The notes: generated from the letters alone by a model not told the origin. DNA of 5,417 bases from Bacillota bacterium (GCA_023458875.1 JAEWXO010000031.1:1-5417), one strand, 5' to 3'; counted from the first letter of the stretch, positions 1-5,300 are shown. Translations and numbers: made by a program.

Positions 1-1
1 C

Positions 2-46
2 TCCATGAGAGAAGTCTACGGACTGGATCCTGCTCAAACTAAGTAG
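2..46 (+). CDS. C-terminal tail of an unidentified protein, probably of the adjoining insertion sequence
   Basis: One frame is open from the window edge to a TAG at 44-46 and encodes SMREVYGLDPAQTK. The rest lies outside the window. It ends only five bases before the first AAGGTGGCTC repeat, which is where the last gene of an insertion sequence would end, so I infer it is the end of a transposase or helper gene. I do not recognise the family from 14 residues, and it could be chance. Confidence 0.3.
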   Translation, partial: SMREVYGLDPAQTK

Positions 47-50
47 CAAC

Positions 51-105
51 AAGGTGGCTCTGCTTGTCTGGAAAGGTGGCTCTCGCCACACCGGACAGGC
101 GGCTC
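51..105 (+). repeat. Three spaced AAGGTGGCTC-type repeats, period 22-23 bp
   Basis: AAGGTGGCTC occurs at 51-60 and again at 73-82. A variant, CAGGCGGCTC, lies at 96-105. The starts are 22 and 23 bp apart, about two helical turns, so a protein could bind all three on one DNA face. Such iterated sites fit transposase-binding sequences at an IS21-like end. The second and third copies also form small local hairpins (GGCTCTCGCC and GGCGGCTCCGCC). Confidence 0.7.
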
Positions 106-112
106 CGCCGCA

Positions 113-441
113 ACGTAATATTCATAATTGGAAATAGAAACTCCCTGACATTGGGACTGTTTGAAAAAGATGAACTTATAGGTCTTTCAATTGGAAGTAT
201 GATACATTGGTATACTGGTACGGAATATTACATTCAAGAATTTTGTATTAAAGCAGAGAAGCAGGGTAAGGGTATTGGAACTGAGTTTTTAAAAGCGGTC
301 GAACAATACATAAAAAACAAACAGATAACTCATATTTTTTTACAAACAGAGAGAACGGTTCCTGCGTACAATTTTTATAAAAAGAATGATTTTGTTGAAA
401 TGAAAGACCACGTTTCATTTTATAAAGAATTTCCCCATTAA
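113..441 (+). pseudogene. GNAT-family N-acetyltransferase, 5'-truncated
   Basis: The frame encodes about 109 residues of a GCN5-related N-acetyltransferase. These enzymes transfer the acetyl group of acetyl-CoA to an amine. Visible are the strand LTLGLFEKDELIGLSIG, the acetyl-CoA pyrophosphate-binding motif A (Q-G-K-G-I-G within IKAEKQGKGIG), and the motif B region AYNFYKKNDFVEM near the C-terminus. Full-length members are usually 140-170 residues. The first 40-50 residues (strand 1 and helices 1-2) are missing and are replaced by the repeat-bearing IS-like sequence. The open frame can be extended back to a TTG at 64, but this lies among the IS repeats and lacks a clear ribosome binding site. 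I therefore read it as a decapitated pseudogene. The substrate is unknown. It ends 10 bp from the end of the convergent methyltransferase gene, and no terminator is visible between them. Confidence 0.75.
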
Positions 442-451
442 CCGATGGATG

Positions 452-1012
452 CTATATTTTGCGTAAACGAAAAACGCCATTAACCCTCTCCATTTTTGTA
501 AAAGAAGCATGCTTCTGCATTACCCGCGGTGACCAGAATGGCATCATTGTCCATATTGCGCAGATGCCACCGGGTTTTAATAATCTATAAATTTCTTTGG
601 AGATACTATCCGTAGAGATAACAGGGGCAGGTACGACGCCATAAAGCAGAACAAGGTCAAACATAGAGTCTTCAAAAGAGGAATTCATGGCATCCTCTTT
701 TTTTACTACTACGTTCATTAATCCTAATTCATTAACCTTCTTCTGTGTTTCCTCAACAGATAGAGGATGAAGATCAATCGAATACAGTTTACCTTCATTT
801 CCAATAATTATAGATGCGTGTACTGTAAAAAAGCCAGACCCGCAACCAATCTCAAGGACTGTTTGTCCGCACTGTATTCCGGAGCCTTTGAGCAGGTTAT
901 CTGGATTATTGAATTGTTTTCTTTTAGGGCTATCCAGCCAGCTTAGAATTGTTTTAAATAATTTTTTTCCAATATGGGATTGCTCATCAAAAATCAATTT
1001 TTTCATTTTCAT
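452..1012 (-). CDS. Class I SAM-dependent methyltransferase
   Basis: This 186-residue protein has the Rossmann-like methyltransferase fold, probably cytosolic. Motif I (VLEIGCGSGFFTV, about 52-64) binds SAM. D80 in LYSID is the acidic residue at the end of strand 2 that usually contacts the ribose. D107 lies in the EDA motif, FDLVLLYGVV (118-127) is motif IV, and LLKPGG (144-149) is the post-motif signature. The C-terminus has an F/PFWSP segment and a final NGVFRLRK strand. The length suits a small stand-alone UbiE/Methyltransf_11-type enzyme and it looks intact. The start at 1012 follows TAAGGAAAGAGA, which carries its ribosome binding site; a second in-frame ATG lies two codons later. It is the second gene of an operon with the tetR gene 9 bp upstream, so its expression should follow that regulator. 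The substrate cannot be told from sequence; a small molecule or drug is as likely as a quinone or lipid. Confidence 0.9.
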   Translation of the reverse strand: MKMKKLIFDEQSHIGKKLFKTILSWLDSPKRKQFNNPDNLLKGSGIQCGQTVLEIGCGSGFFTVHASIIIGNEGKLYSIDLHPLSVEETQKKVNELGLMNVVVKKEDAMNSSFEDSMFDLVLLYGVVPAPVISTDSISKEIYRLLKPGGICAIWTMMPFWSPRVMQKHASFTKMERVNGVFRLRKI

Positions 1013-1015
1013 TCT

Positions 1016-1023
1016 CTTTCCTT
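1016..1023 (-). promoter_or_regulatory. Ribosome binding site of the methyltransferase, overlapping the tetR stop
   Basis: On the minus strand the tetR stop and methyltransferase start read TAAGGAAAGAGAATG. The Shine-Dalgarno AAGGAAAG begins within the TAA stop codon. Ribosomes finishing tetR are therefore released at the next start site, which favours translational coupling and supports one operon. Confidence 0.75.
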
Positions 1024-1585
1024 ACATGTACTGCTCTATGCCTTTTATATGATATTGAAACAATATATTAATGTTGTTTTCAAGCCAATATTGATTTTTA
1101 TAGTTCTTTGCGATTTCGATTATTCCTTCTATAAAATTCTTGGCCAATATATATAAAATTAAATCATCTTGAATAAAATCTTTGTTTATTTGCTCTTTCA
1201 TATGATTAAACAGGATTGTTATAATTTGTTGCTTACATCCTTCGTATTTTGTACCCTCACTTTTATCCGTTATAATAACGAACTTTTTTTGATCCAATAA
1301 AATCATTTTTTGAACAAATTGACAAATGTTATCATTCATAGTTTTATCTTTATCATCATGGTCTAATAGAGCATTTATAGAATTTATAATATATGTGTAA
1401 AACGCGTCCGCAACTCCATATAAAATAGCTTCCTTATTTTCATAATACAAATACAAATTACTAACACTTATACCAACCTCATCAGCAATTCTGCGGGTAG
1501 TAGTATTTTTAAAACCACTTTGGAAAAATATATGTTCTGATGTATCTAATATTTTCTTTCTGATTTCATCTTTTAACACCTGCAC
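1022..1585 (-). CDS. TetR/AcrR-family transcriptional regulator
   Basis: From the GTG at 1585 this gives 187 residues, a normal size for the family. The N-terminal helix-turn-helix runs from about residue 10 to 55: KILDTSEHIFFQSGF, then TTTRRIADEVGIS, then the recognition helix with the hallmark VSNLYLYYENKEAIL. The remaining C-terminal two thirds is a diverged, AT-rich all-helical ligand and dimer domain. The same frame extends to an ATG at 1636, but a near-consensus promoter lies inside that extension, so that ATG would not be on the main transcript. GTG at 1585 sits 9 bases after a GGGGG run. A second GTG at 1579 is an alternative. It is the first gene of the operon with the methyltransferase. 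A palindrome across its own -35 box suggests autorepression relieved by an unknown ligand. By eye it is clearly more AT-rich than the GGDEF gene nearby. Confidence 0.9.
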   Translation of the reverse strand: MQVLKDEIRKKILDTSEHIFFQSGFKNTTTRRIADEVGISVSNLYLYYENKEAILYGVADAFYTYIINSINALLDHDDKDKTMNDNICQFVQKMILLDQKKFVIITDKSEGTKYEGCKQQIITILFNHMKEQINKDFIQDDLILYILAKNFIEGIIEIAKNYKNQYWLENNINILFQYHIKGIEQYM

Positions 1586-1612
1586 AATAAGGAACCCCCG
1601 TTCTTTATTGAG

Positions 1613-1641
1613 ATTGTAATATAGAAAAATTGACATGTCAA
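1613..1641 (-). promoter_or_regulatory. Sigma-A promoter of the tetR-methyltransferase operon
   Basis: On the minus strand TTGACA (1641-1636) is followed by a 17-base spacer and TACAAT (1618-1613). This is a perfect -35 box and a five-of-six -10 box at ideal spacing. Transcription should start near 1606-1604, about 20 bases upstream of the GTG start at 1585. Confidence 0.85.
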
Positions 1642-1642
1642 T
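1629..1642. promoter_or_regulatory. 14-bp palindrome over the -35 box; candidate TetR operator
   Basis: ATTGACATGTCAAT is a perfect palindrome centred at 1635/1636, so TTGACA is present on both strands. Its location over the operon's own -35 box is typical of TetR autorepression. The rightward TTGACA is followed 17 bases later by AATTAT (1653-1658), a weak -10 box, so a divergent promoter is possible, though no gene lies close downstream. Confidence 0.65.
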
Positions 1643-1736
1643 ATCTTTTGGAAATTATTATGTTAGAGGAGTGCACTATTGAAACGGTATATTTATAGAT
1701 GACGTAGTATCTCAAGATCCTCATCCTAATTAAGCA

Positions 1737-1765
1737 TCGAAAAATGTGAGTTGTTATGGTATAAT
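1737..1765 (+). promoter_or_regulatory. Extended -10 promoter, first of two in the gene-free stretch
   Basis: TCGAAA (1737-1742, four of six to TTGACA) is followed by a 17-base spacer and TATAAT (1760-1765), preceded by TG at 1757-1758. This is the extended -10 arrangement TGnTATAAT. The -10 box lies inside the left arm of the dyad at 1758-1783. No gene begins nearby. Confidence 0.55.
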
Positions 1766-1783
1766 GTCGTCAGACATTATACC
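1758..1783. promoter_or_regulatory. 26-bp perfect dyad overlapping a -10 box
   Basis: GGTATAATGTC (1758-1768) is the exact inverse of GACATTATACC (1773-1783), separated by GTCA. There is no T-tract after it, so it is not a standard terminator. Overlap with the -10 box favours an operator that blocks polymerase, or an RNA hairpin at the 5' end of a transcript. TATAAT is present on both strands. Confidence 0.6.
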
Positions 1784-1814
1784 GCGCCGAAGCAGAGCGG
1801 AGTGCGCATCTGGT

Positions 1815-1836
1815 CATGAATTGTAAGCAATTCATG
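1815..1836. promoter_or_regulatory. 22-bp perfect dyad just upstream of a -10 box; operator candidate
   Basis: CATGAATTG (1815-1823) and CAATTCATG (1828-1836) are exact inverse copies around a TAAG loop. The dyad ends one base before the TATAAT at 1838, so it occupies the spacer of that promoter. This is the position used by MerR- and TetR-type regulators. No U-tract follows. Confidence 0.6.
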
Positions 1837-1843
1837 TTATAAT
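1835..1843 (+). promoter_or_regulatory. Extended -10 promoter, second in the gene-free stretch
   Basis: TGTTATAAT at 1835-1843 is an exact extended -10 element. No convincing -35 box is found 16-19 bases upstream. The sequence after it (TATAATGAACACAGT) resembles the start of the araC-type transcript at 3534 (TATAATGAAGTCACAGT). The nearest gene to the right starts about 340 bp away. Confidence 0.5.
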
Positions 1844-2140
1844 GAACACAGTTTTTATACCCAAAAAACAAGCTGGGCTGCCGGAATTTATGGATTCTTA
1901 ATTTTGTACTAAGTGGGTGCAAAATTTATGGAAATAAATTTGTGTTTATAAAGACAGTCAAACTTTTCCGCCAAACCATTTAGTTACGCCATGTAGTATC
2001 AGGCTTCCATTTGCAAATGTTATATGTATTGATAAGAAAGTCTCTTTCTGGACAATGAAGGAGTGACCAATATAAATAGTAAAACATTGCTCCGGATTCT
2101 GAAAAAAATTGGATAAAGAGTATGTTACACCAAGAGAAGA
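1844..2140. other. Gene-free stretch with small palindromes and a short direct repeat
   Basis: No convincing gene is found on either strand. AATTTATGGA is repeated directly at 1885-1894 and 1923-1932. AAATTTAT-GGAA-ATAAATTT (1922-1941) is a perfect 8-bp-stem hairpin. CATTTGCAAATG (2008-2019) is a perfect 12-bp palindrome. AGAAAG-TCT-CTTTCT (2035-2049) is a small hairpin. A minus-strand frame of 65 codons (2155-1958) has no ribosome binding site and no family I recognise. The stretch may be the leader of the GGDEF gene or the scar of a lost gene. Confidence 0.5.
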
Positions 2141-2160
2141 ACTGTATAATGACATACAGT
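2141..2160. promoter_or_regulatory. Dyad overlapping a -10-like TATAAT upstream of the GGDEF gene
   Basis: ACTGTAT (2141-2147) and ATACAGT (2154-2160) are exact inverse copies around AATGAC. TATAAT lies at 2145-2150 and is the closest -10 box to the GGDEF gene. No good -35 box is seen at 16-19 bases. It could be a regulated promoter, with the start about 30 bases before the TTG codon. Confidence 0.45.
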
Positions 2161-2168
2161 AAGCAAAT

Positions 2169-2176
2169 AAGGGGGA
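2169..2176 (+). promoter_or_regulatory. Ribosome binding site that fixes the TTG start of the GGDEF gene
   Basis: AAGGGGGA lies about 10 bases upstream of TTG at 2186. The frame is closed by a TAA at 2168-2170, and the nearby ATG at 2202 is out of frame. TTG is therefore the best start. Confidence 0.6.
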
Positions 2177-2185
2177 ACCACGGAT

Positions 2186-3339
2186 TTGTTAAATTTTTTA
2201 TATGCGGAAGTAAATATTGTCGGAGCTACGGTTTTGCTTCTTCTGCTGGCAAACTGGAAGAAAAGCAGTTGCTTTAGTAACCTGCCTGTTGACCAGCAGA
2301 TATTTAACGGCGTTATTTTTTTAAATCTGCTTATTTTTCTGTTTGACACAGGAATGTGGCTGGTGGACGGAACTTCTCTTCCTGTTCTTAAAGCGGTCAA
2401 TTATACGGTGACGACATTGTATTATCTGTTCAATCCGTTGATTTGCTTTCTGTGGCTGCTGTATACCGATTTTAAAATCTACGAGAGCAGCTCCGGCCTG
2501 TTAAAACGGACAAGGTTCTACGCCATCCGGCCGCCGTGTCTACAATAATGACTCTGGCAAGCCCGTTTACGGGTTGGTTTTTTGTAATTGATGAGGGAAA
2601 TCGCTACATACGGGGGCTGTTGTTCCCAGTCATGGCAATCGTATCAATTTCCTATTTGGCAGTCGCGTGCGGGATGGCTTTGAAAGATACTGTGAAAAAC
2701 GGCTGGGACGTAAACAAGAATGTAAATTTTCCTTTGTTGGTTTTCCCTGCCGCGGTAATCGTGGCGGTCGCAATCCAGATTCGATTTTTTGGAGTCTCCA
2801 TAATATGGGTCAGCGCTATGCTGGCGTGCACAAGTATCTATATCAATATGCAGAATGCGGAGATTTCAACCGATCACCTGACCGGGCTGTACAACCGCCG
2901 CCGCCTCGATCAGCATCTTCAGCGGAGAATTCGGGCGAAGCGCGCTGGTCATCTGTTGTTCGCCGTCATTCTTGATCTGAATGAATTCAAGAAAATCAAC
3001 GACGTTTATGGGCATTTGGAAGGGGATAACGCGTTGGTCAGAACGGCGGAACTTCTTCGTCGGTCCTGTAAAAAAGGTGAAGATTTTATTGCAAGGCTGG
3101 GCGGCGACGAATTTATCGTCGTGGGTAAACGGGCCAGCATGGGGGAGATTGAACTGCTTATAGAAAATATCCAATCAAATGTTTCTATTTGCAATAAAAA
3201 CCTACAATCAGAATATGTACTGTCGTTAAGTATAGGATATTCTGTGTTCCGCGAAGCCGATACGGTGGATTCTTTTTTGGCGGCTGCGGATAAGGAGATG
3301 TACCGCTGTAAACAAAATAGCAAGGTTTCCGTGAGATAA
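2186..3339 (+). pseudogene. Membrane-bound diguanylate cyclase (GGDEF), split by a one-base frameshift
   Basis: Diguanylate cyclases make cyclic di-GMP from two GTP. The first frame starts at a TTG (2186), 10 bases after an AAGGGGG ribosome binding site, and stops at 2546-2548. The second frame covers about 2530-3339. One extra C near 2527 (ATCCGG read as ATCCCGG) would join them as RFYAI-PAAVSTIM, giving a 384-residue protein. The N-terminal 225 or so residues are hydrophobic, with about six to seven membrane spans, forming a probable sensor. The catalytic domain follows: TDHLTGLYNRRR, DLNEFKKINDVYGHLEGD with the metal-binding D, ARLGGDEF, LSLSIGYSVF and ADKEMYRCK. The product-inhibition site RxxD is KGED, so its arginine is replaced. 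All catalytic residues remain, which suggests a recent break or a sequencing error. The stop and a downstream in-frame ATG overlap (TAATG at 2546-2550), so reinitiation could yield a shortened protein. Confidence 0.85.
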
Positions 3340-3391
3340 CCCTCCTGACGCTATGCAAAGATTGAAACGGGAAGCATTTTCAGAAAAAATT

Positions 3392-3430
3392 GCCTCCGAG
3401 GGGGTGCGAGCACCAGGCGGTATCTTTTCT
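3392..3430 (+). terminator. Weak candidate intrinsic terminator after the GGDEF gene
   Basis: GCCTCC (3392-3397) can pair with GGCGGT (3416-3421), with one T-C mismatch and one G-T pair. It encloses an inner stem, GGTG-CGAG-CACC (3403-3414). TATCTTTTCT follows directly. The stem is interrupted and the T-run is broken, so termination may be partial. Confidence 0.3.
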
Positions 3431-3490
3431 CACCGCTCAAGCCATGTTGAAGTTTGCTACCTGTTGTCAAAAAATAAATTCAGACCCTGC

Positions 3491-3539
3491 ATTTGTAAGC
3501 ACAAATTGTCGGGCATTGTTCTAAGTGCATTGCTATAAT
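3491..3539 (+). promoter_or_regulatory. Extended -10 promoter and upstream dyad of the AraC-type regulator
   Basis: TGCTATAAT (3531-3539) is an exact extended -10 element, with a start expected near 3546, about 24 bases before the ATG. No good -35 box is visible. Upstream lies a perfect small dyad, ATTTGT-AAGC-ACAAAT (3491-3506). GCATTG is repeated directly at 3513-3518 and 3528-3533, exactly 15 bases apart. These are candidate activator or autoregulation sites. Confidence 0.6.
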
Positions 3540-3569
3540 GAAGTCACAGTCAGAGAGAGGAGGTAGAAA

Positions 3570-4409
3570 ATGATCGGTTGGATAGAAGGTATACAAAATG
3601 CCATAAGCTACATTGAGAATAACCTAACAGAGGATTTAAGCATTGAGGAAATAGCGGCATGCAGCTATGTCAGTGCGTTTCATTTTCAAAGAATATTTGT
3701 TGTGCTTTGTGGAATTACAGTAAGTGAATATATACGTAATCGTCGTCTTACACTTGCTGCTCAGGAACTTTCCAGAGAAAACGACAAGGTTATAAATATT
3801 GCCATGAAATATGGTTATAATTCTCCTGATAGCTTTGCAAGAGCATTTGCCCGATTTCATGGTGTTTCTCCCTCTGCTGCGACGAAAAAGGGTGCACGGC
3901 TTCGTGCTTATGCGCCTCTACACATTAAAATTTCAATGGAGGGCGGTACAATGTTAGAGTACAAAATTGCAGAAAAAGCAGCGTTTACAGTTATGGGTAA
4001 GACAAAAAGAACCAATACGGATGCCGGCTATGATGAGATCCCCATGTTCTGGAAAGAACATGAAAAAAGCGGGGAAAACCAAGTTGTCTGCGGAATGTAT
4101 GGCATCTGTATGGATATTGATGGAAAAGAGTTTGATTATCTAATTGCCGACAATTATATTCCTTGGAACGAAATTCCAAATGGTTATGCAACTAAAGTGA
4201 TTCCGGCGGGAACATGGGCAATATTCCCTTGTCATGGAGCACTTCCAAAATCCTTACAGGATGTGAACACAAAAATATGGAGCGAATGGGTTCCAAATTG
4301 TAAAGAGTACAAACTTGGCGGTAATTATAATATTGAGCTGTATGCGCCGCCTGCCGAGAAGCCAGAAGATACCTATTGCGAGATCTGGATTCCAATTGAA
4401 AAACTGTAA
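3570..4409 (+). CDS. AraC-family regulator with C-terminal GyrI-like effector-binding domain
   Basis: This 279-residue cytosolic one-component regulator has its DNA-binding domain first. Helix-turn-helix 1 is LSIEEIAACSYVSAFHFQRIF (about 23-43). Helix-turn-helix 2 is INIAMKYGYNSPDSFARAFARF (about 75-96), followed by the family signature HGVSPS. From about residue 128 a GyrI-like (BmrR/Rob C-terminal type) ligand domain follows: MLEYKIAEKAAFTVMGKTKR, the central VCGMYGICMD strand, the PAGTWAIFPCHG loop, and the end YNIELYAP with CEIWIPIEKL. Acidic residues E256 and E271 occupy positions where this fold often has a glutamate that binds cationic ligands. The domain order matches Rob-like multidrug-responsive activators. 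ATG at 3570 follows AGAGGAGG with 6-base spacing, a strong site. It has its own promoter and is followed by a long hairpin. It lacks an obvious efflux partner here; its targets may include itself or the DUF4180 gene. Confidence 0.93.
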   Translation: MIGWIEGIQNAISYIENNLTEDLSIEEIAACSYVSAFHFQRIFVVLCGITVSEYIRNRRLTLAAQELSRENDKVINIAMKYGYNSPDSFARAFARFHGVSPSAATKKGARLRAYAPLHIKISMEGGTMLEYKIAEKAAFTVMGKTKRTNTDAGYDEIPMFWKEHEKSGENQVVCGMYGICMDIDGKEFDYLIADNYIPWNEIPNGYATKVIPAGTWAIFPCHGALPKSLQDVNTKIWSEWVPNCKEYKLGGNYNIELYAPPAEKPEDTYCEIWIPIEKL

Positions 4410-4422
4410 CTCTCAATGATTA

Positions 4423-4459
4423 TTTCCCTGAGACTCATGAAAAATGAGCCTCAGGGAAA
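4423..4459. terminator. Long hairpin after the AraC-type gene, possible terminator without a U-tract
   Basis: TTTCCCTGAGACTCAT (4423-4438) pairs with ATGAGCCTCAGGGAAA (4444-4459) around GAAAA: 15 of 16 pairs, with one A-C mismatch. It begins 14 bases after the stop codon, where a terminator is expected. The sequence after it is AATCTTC, so there is no true U-tract on either strand. It could terminate weakly, protect the mRNA 3' end, or be a protein-binding dyad. Confidence 0.5.
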
Positions 4460-4589
4460 AATCTTCAAGCGGATGATATGCACAAGGCACCTTGCGCCGC
4501 AGACAGTTCAGCCCAGAATAAAGTATTTGCCGGTAGTAGTTGAAATTACGTAAATGTTGATGCCATAAATTATTAAAGGAGGAAGTGCT

Positions 4590-4955
4590 ATGAATATCCG
4601 GACAATTGAAGTGAATGGTTTGAAACTGGCAGTGGTAAACAGCGCGGAAAAGCTTGTTACCGATGTACAGTCTGCTTTGGATTTTATGATGACTGTTCAG
4701 TACGAAACCGGAAGTAATCATATTGCAATATATAAAGAAGCGGTTGCAGAAGATTTTTTTATTTTAAGCTCCCGCCTTGCAGGCGATATATTGCAGAAAT
4801 TTGTTAACTATGATGTGAAACTTGCAATCATCGGAGATTTTTCAGAATACACGAGTAAATCGCTAAAGGATTTCATATATGAAAGCAATAAGGGAAAGGA
4901 TGTTTTCTTTGTGTCATCAGAGGATGAAGCATTAAAAAAATTAAGCGACATATAA
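4590..4955 (+). CDS. DUF4180 domain-containing protein
   Basis: This 121-residue soluble protein matches the DUF4180 family over its full length by recalled family character. The pattern is MNIRTIEVNGLKLAVV at the start, then TDVQSALDFMMTVQYETG, EAVAEDFFILSSRLAGDILQKF, VKLAIIGDFSEYTSKSLKDF and ESNKGKDVFFVSSEDEAL at the end. The family's function is undescribed. The alternating strands and helices, with conserved D, E and K residues, suggest a small alpha/beta fold like STAS or a nucleotide-binding module, but this is inference. It has no signal peptide or membrane span. ATG at 4590 follows AAAGGAGG with 7-base spacing. It lies 180 bp after the AraC-type gene on the same strand, beyond the hairpin. 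No convincing promoter was found in between, so read-through cannot be excluded. The TetR fragment downstream is convergent. Confidence 0.85.
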   Translation: MNIRTIEVNGLKLAVVNSAEKLVTDVQSALDFMMTVQYETGSNHIAIYKEAVAEDFFILSSRLAGDILQKFVNYDVKLAIIGDFSEYTSKSLKDFIYESNKGKDVFFVSSEDEALKKLSDI

Positions 4956-5054
4956 AACAGTTGGATTAATATTTTTATTGTATATCATGGAGAGGGTGAA
5001 AAAACTCCGTAAATTTTAGTAATGCTGTCGGACATCGAAATACGCTTATTTTAC

Positions 5055-5300
5055 TTATATTATTTTATCTGACAATTCCGTTGCCGAACGCAAGGCATTT
5101 GGAATTGCAGAATGGATGATGACAGAAATATACTGTGCTGTTTTTTCACGGTTACGAATAGAACGATCCACAATCCACTCAACTAACATACCAGCAATAG
5201 CTTCTGTATAGAATTGGCTGAGAAATAATTTGAAATCATCAGATGTGGACAATCTTTGCATTTTTTCGGATTTATCAATAAAGGAGCGTATGATGTGGAA
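5055..5300 (-). pseudogene. TetR-family regulator, C-terminal fragment cut by an IS110 fragment
   Basis: The minus-strand frame is open from 5300 (after a TAA at 5303-5301) to the TAA at 5057-5055. It reads HIIRSFIDKSEKMQRLSTSD, then DFKLFLSQFYTEAIAGML, VEWIVDRSIRNREKT and AQYISVIIHSAIPNALRSATE. This resembles the C-terminal ligand and dimer domain of TetR/AcrR regulators, with the usual FYxxAIAGMLxEWI helix. The helix-turn-helix domain of about 100 residues is absent. Where it should continue, IS110 transposase coding sequence begins on the other strand, at about 5285-5300. An ATG at 5261 is in frame but has no clear ribosome binding site, and a product from it could not bind DNA. It ends 99 bp from the DUF4180 stop, convergent. 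Family assignment is by pattern recognition only. Confidence 0.65.

Larger units (their letters stand above)
1..112. mobile_element. Probable terminal fragment of an IS21-like insertion sequence
   Basis: This stretch joins a short protein tail to three spaced copies of one motif (see the repeat entry). It stops where acetyltransferase-like coding sequence begins. IS21-family elements typically carry several repeated transposase-binding sites inside each end and finish in CA. Here the last repeat is followed by CCGCCGCA, ending at 112. The GC-rich repeats contrast with the AT-rich sequence after about 115. The family assignment is inference; the other end and transposase genes are not in the window. 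Confidence 0.42.

Noticed and set aside
974..1156. Plus-strand 60-codon frame across the tetR/methyltransferase junction
   Set aside because: Antisense to two well-supported genes, with composition typical of a shadow frame.
1960..2060. Possible cyclic di-GMP riboswitch in front of the GGDEF gene (CAAACCATTTAGTTACGCC)
   Set aside because: It superficially resembles the GEMM-I start, but the conserved GACGCAAAGCC core and the second stem with its receptor are missing.
1958..2155. Minus-strand 65-codon open frame
   Set aside because: No ribosome binding site upstream of the ATG, no recognised family, and it overlaps the dyad and -10 box in front of the GGDEF gene. Not called, though a decayed fragment cannot be ruled out.
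3341..3360. 17 of 20 identity with 5309-5328 in the IS110 fragment (CTGACGCTAT core)
   Set aside because: The match stops abruptly, the frame closes within a few codons and no further transposase similarity follows. Probably chance.
3353..3538. 61-codon plus-strand frame, and an overlapping frame ending at 3524
   Set aside because: Neither has a start codon with a ribosome binding site. The first runs through the AraC-type gene's promoter and terminator-like sequence. No family is recognised.
4540..4569. TTGAAA-18-CATAAA as a promoter for the DUF4180 gene
   Set aside because: The expected transcript start would fall inside the ribosome binding site at 4575-4582, leaving no usable leader.
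3636..4721. Several minus-strand frames of 66-102 codons across the AraC-type and DUF4180 genes
   Set aside because: All lie opposite well-supported coding regions and show no protein family features.
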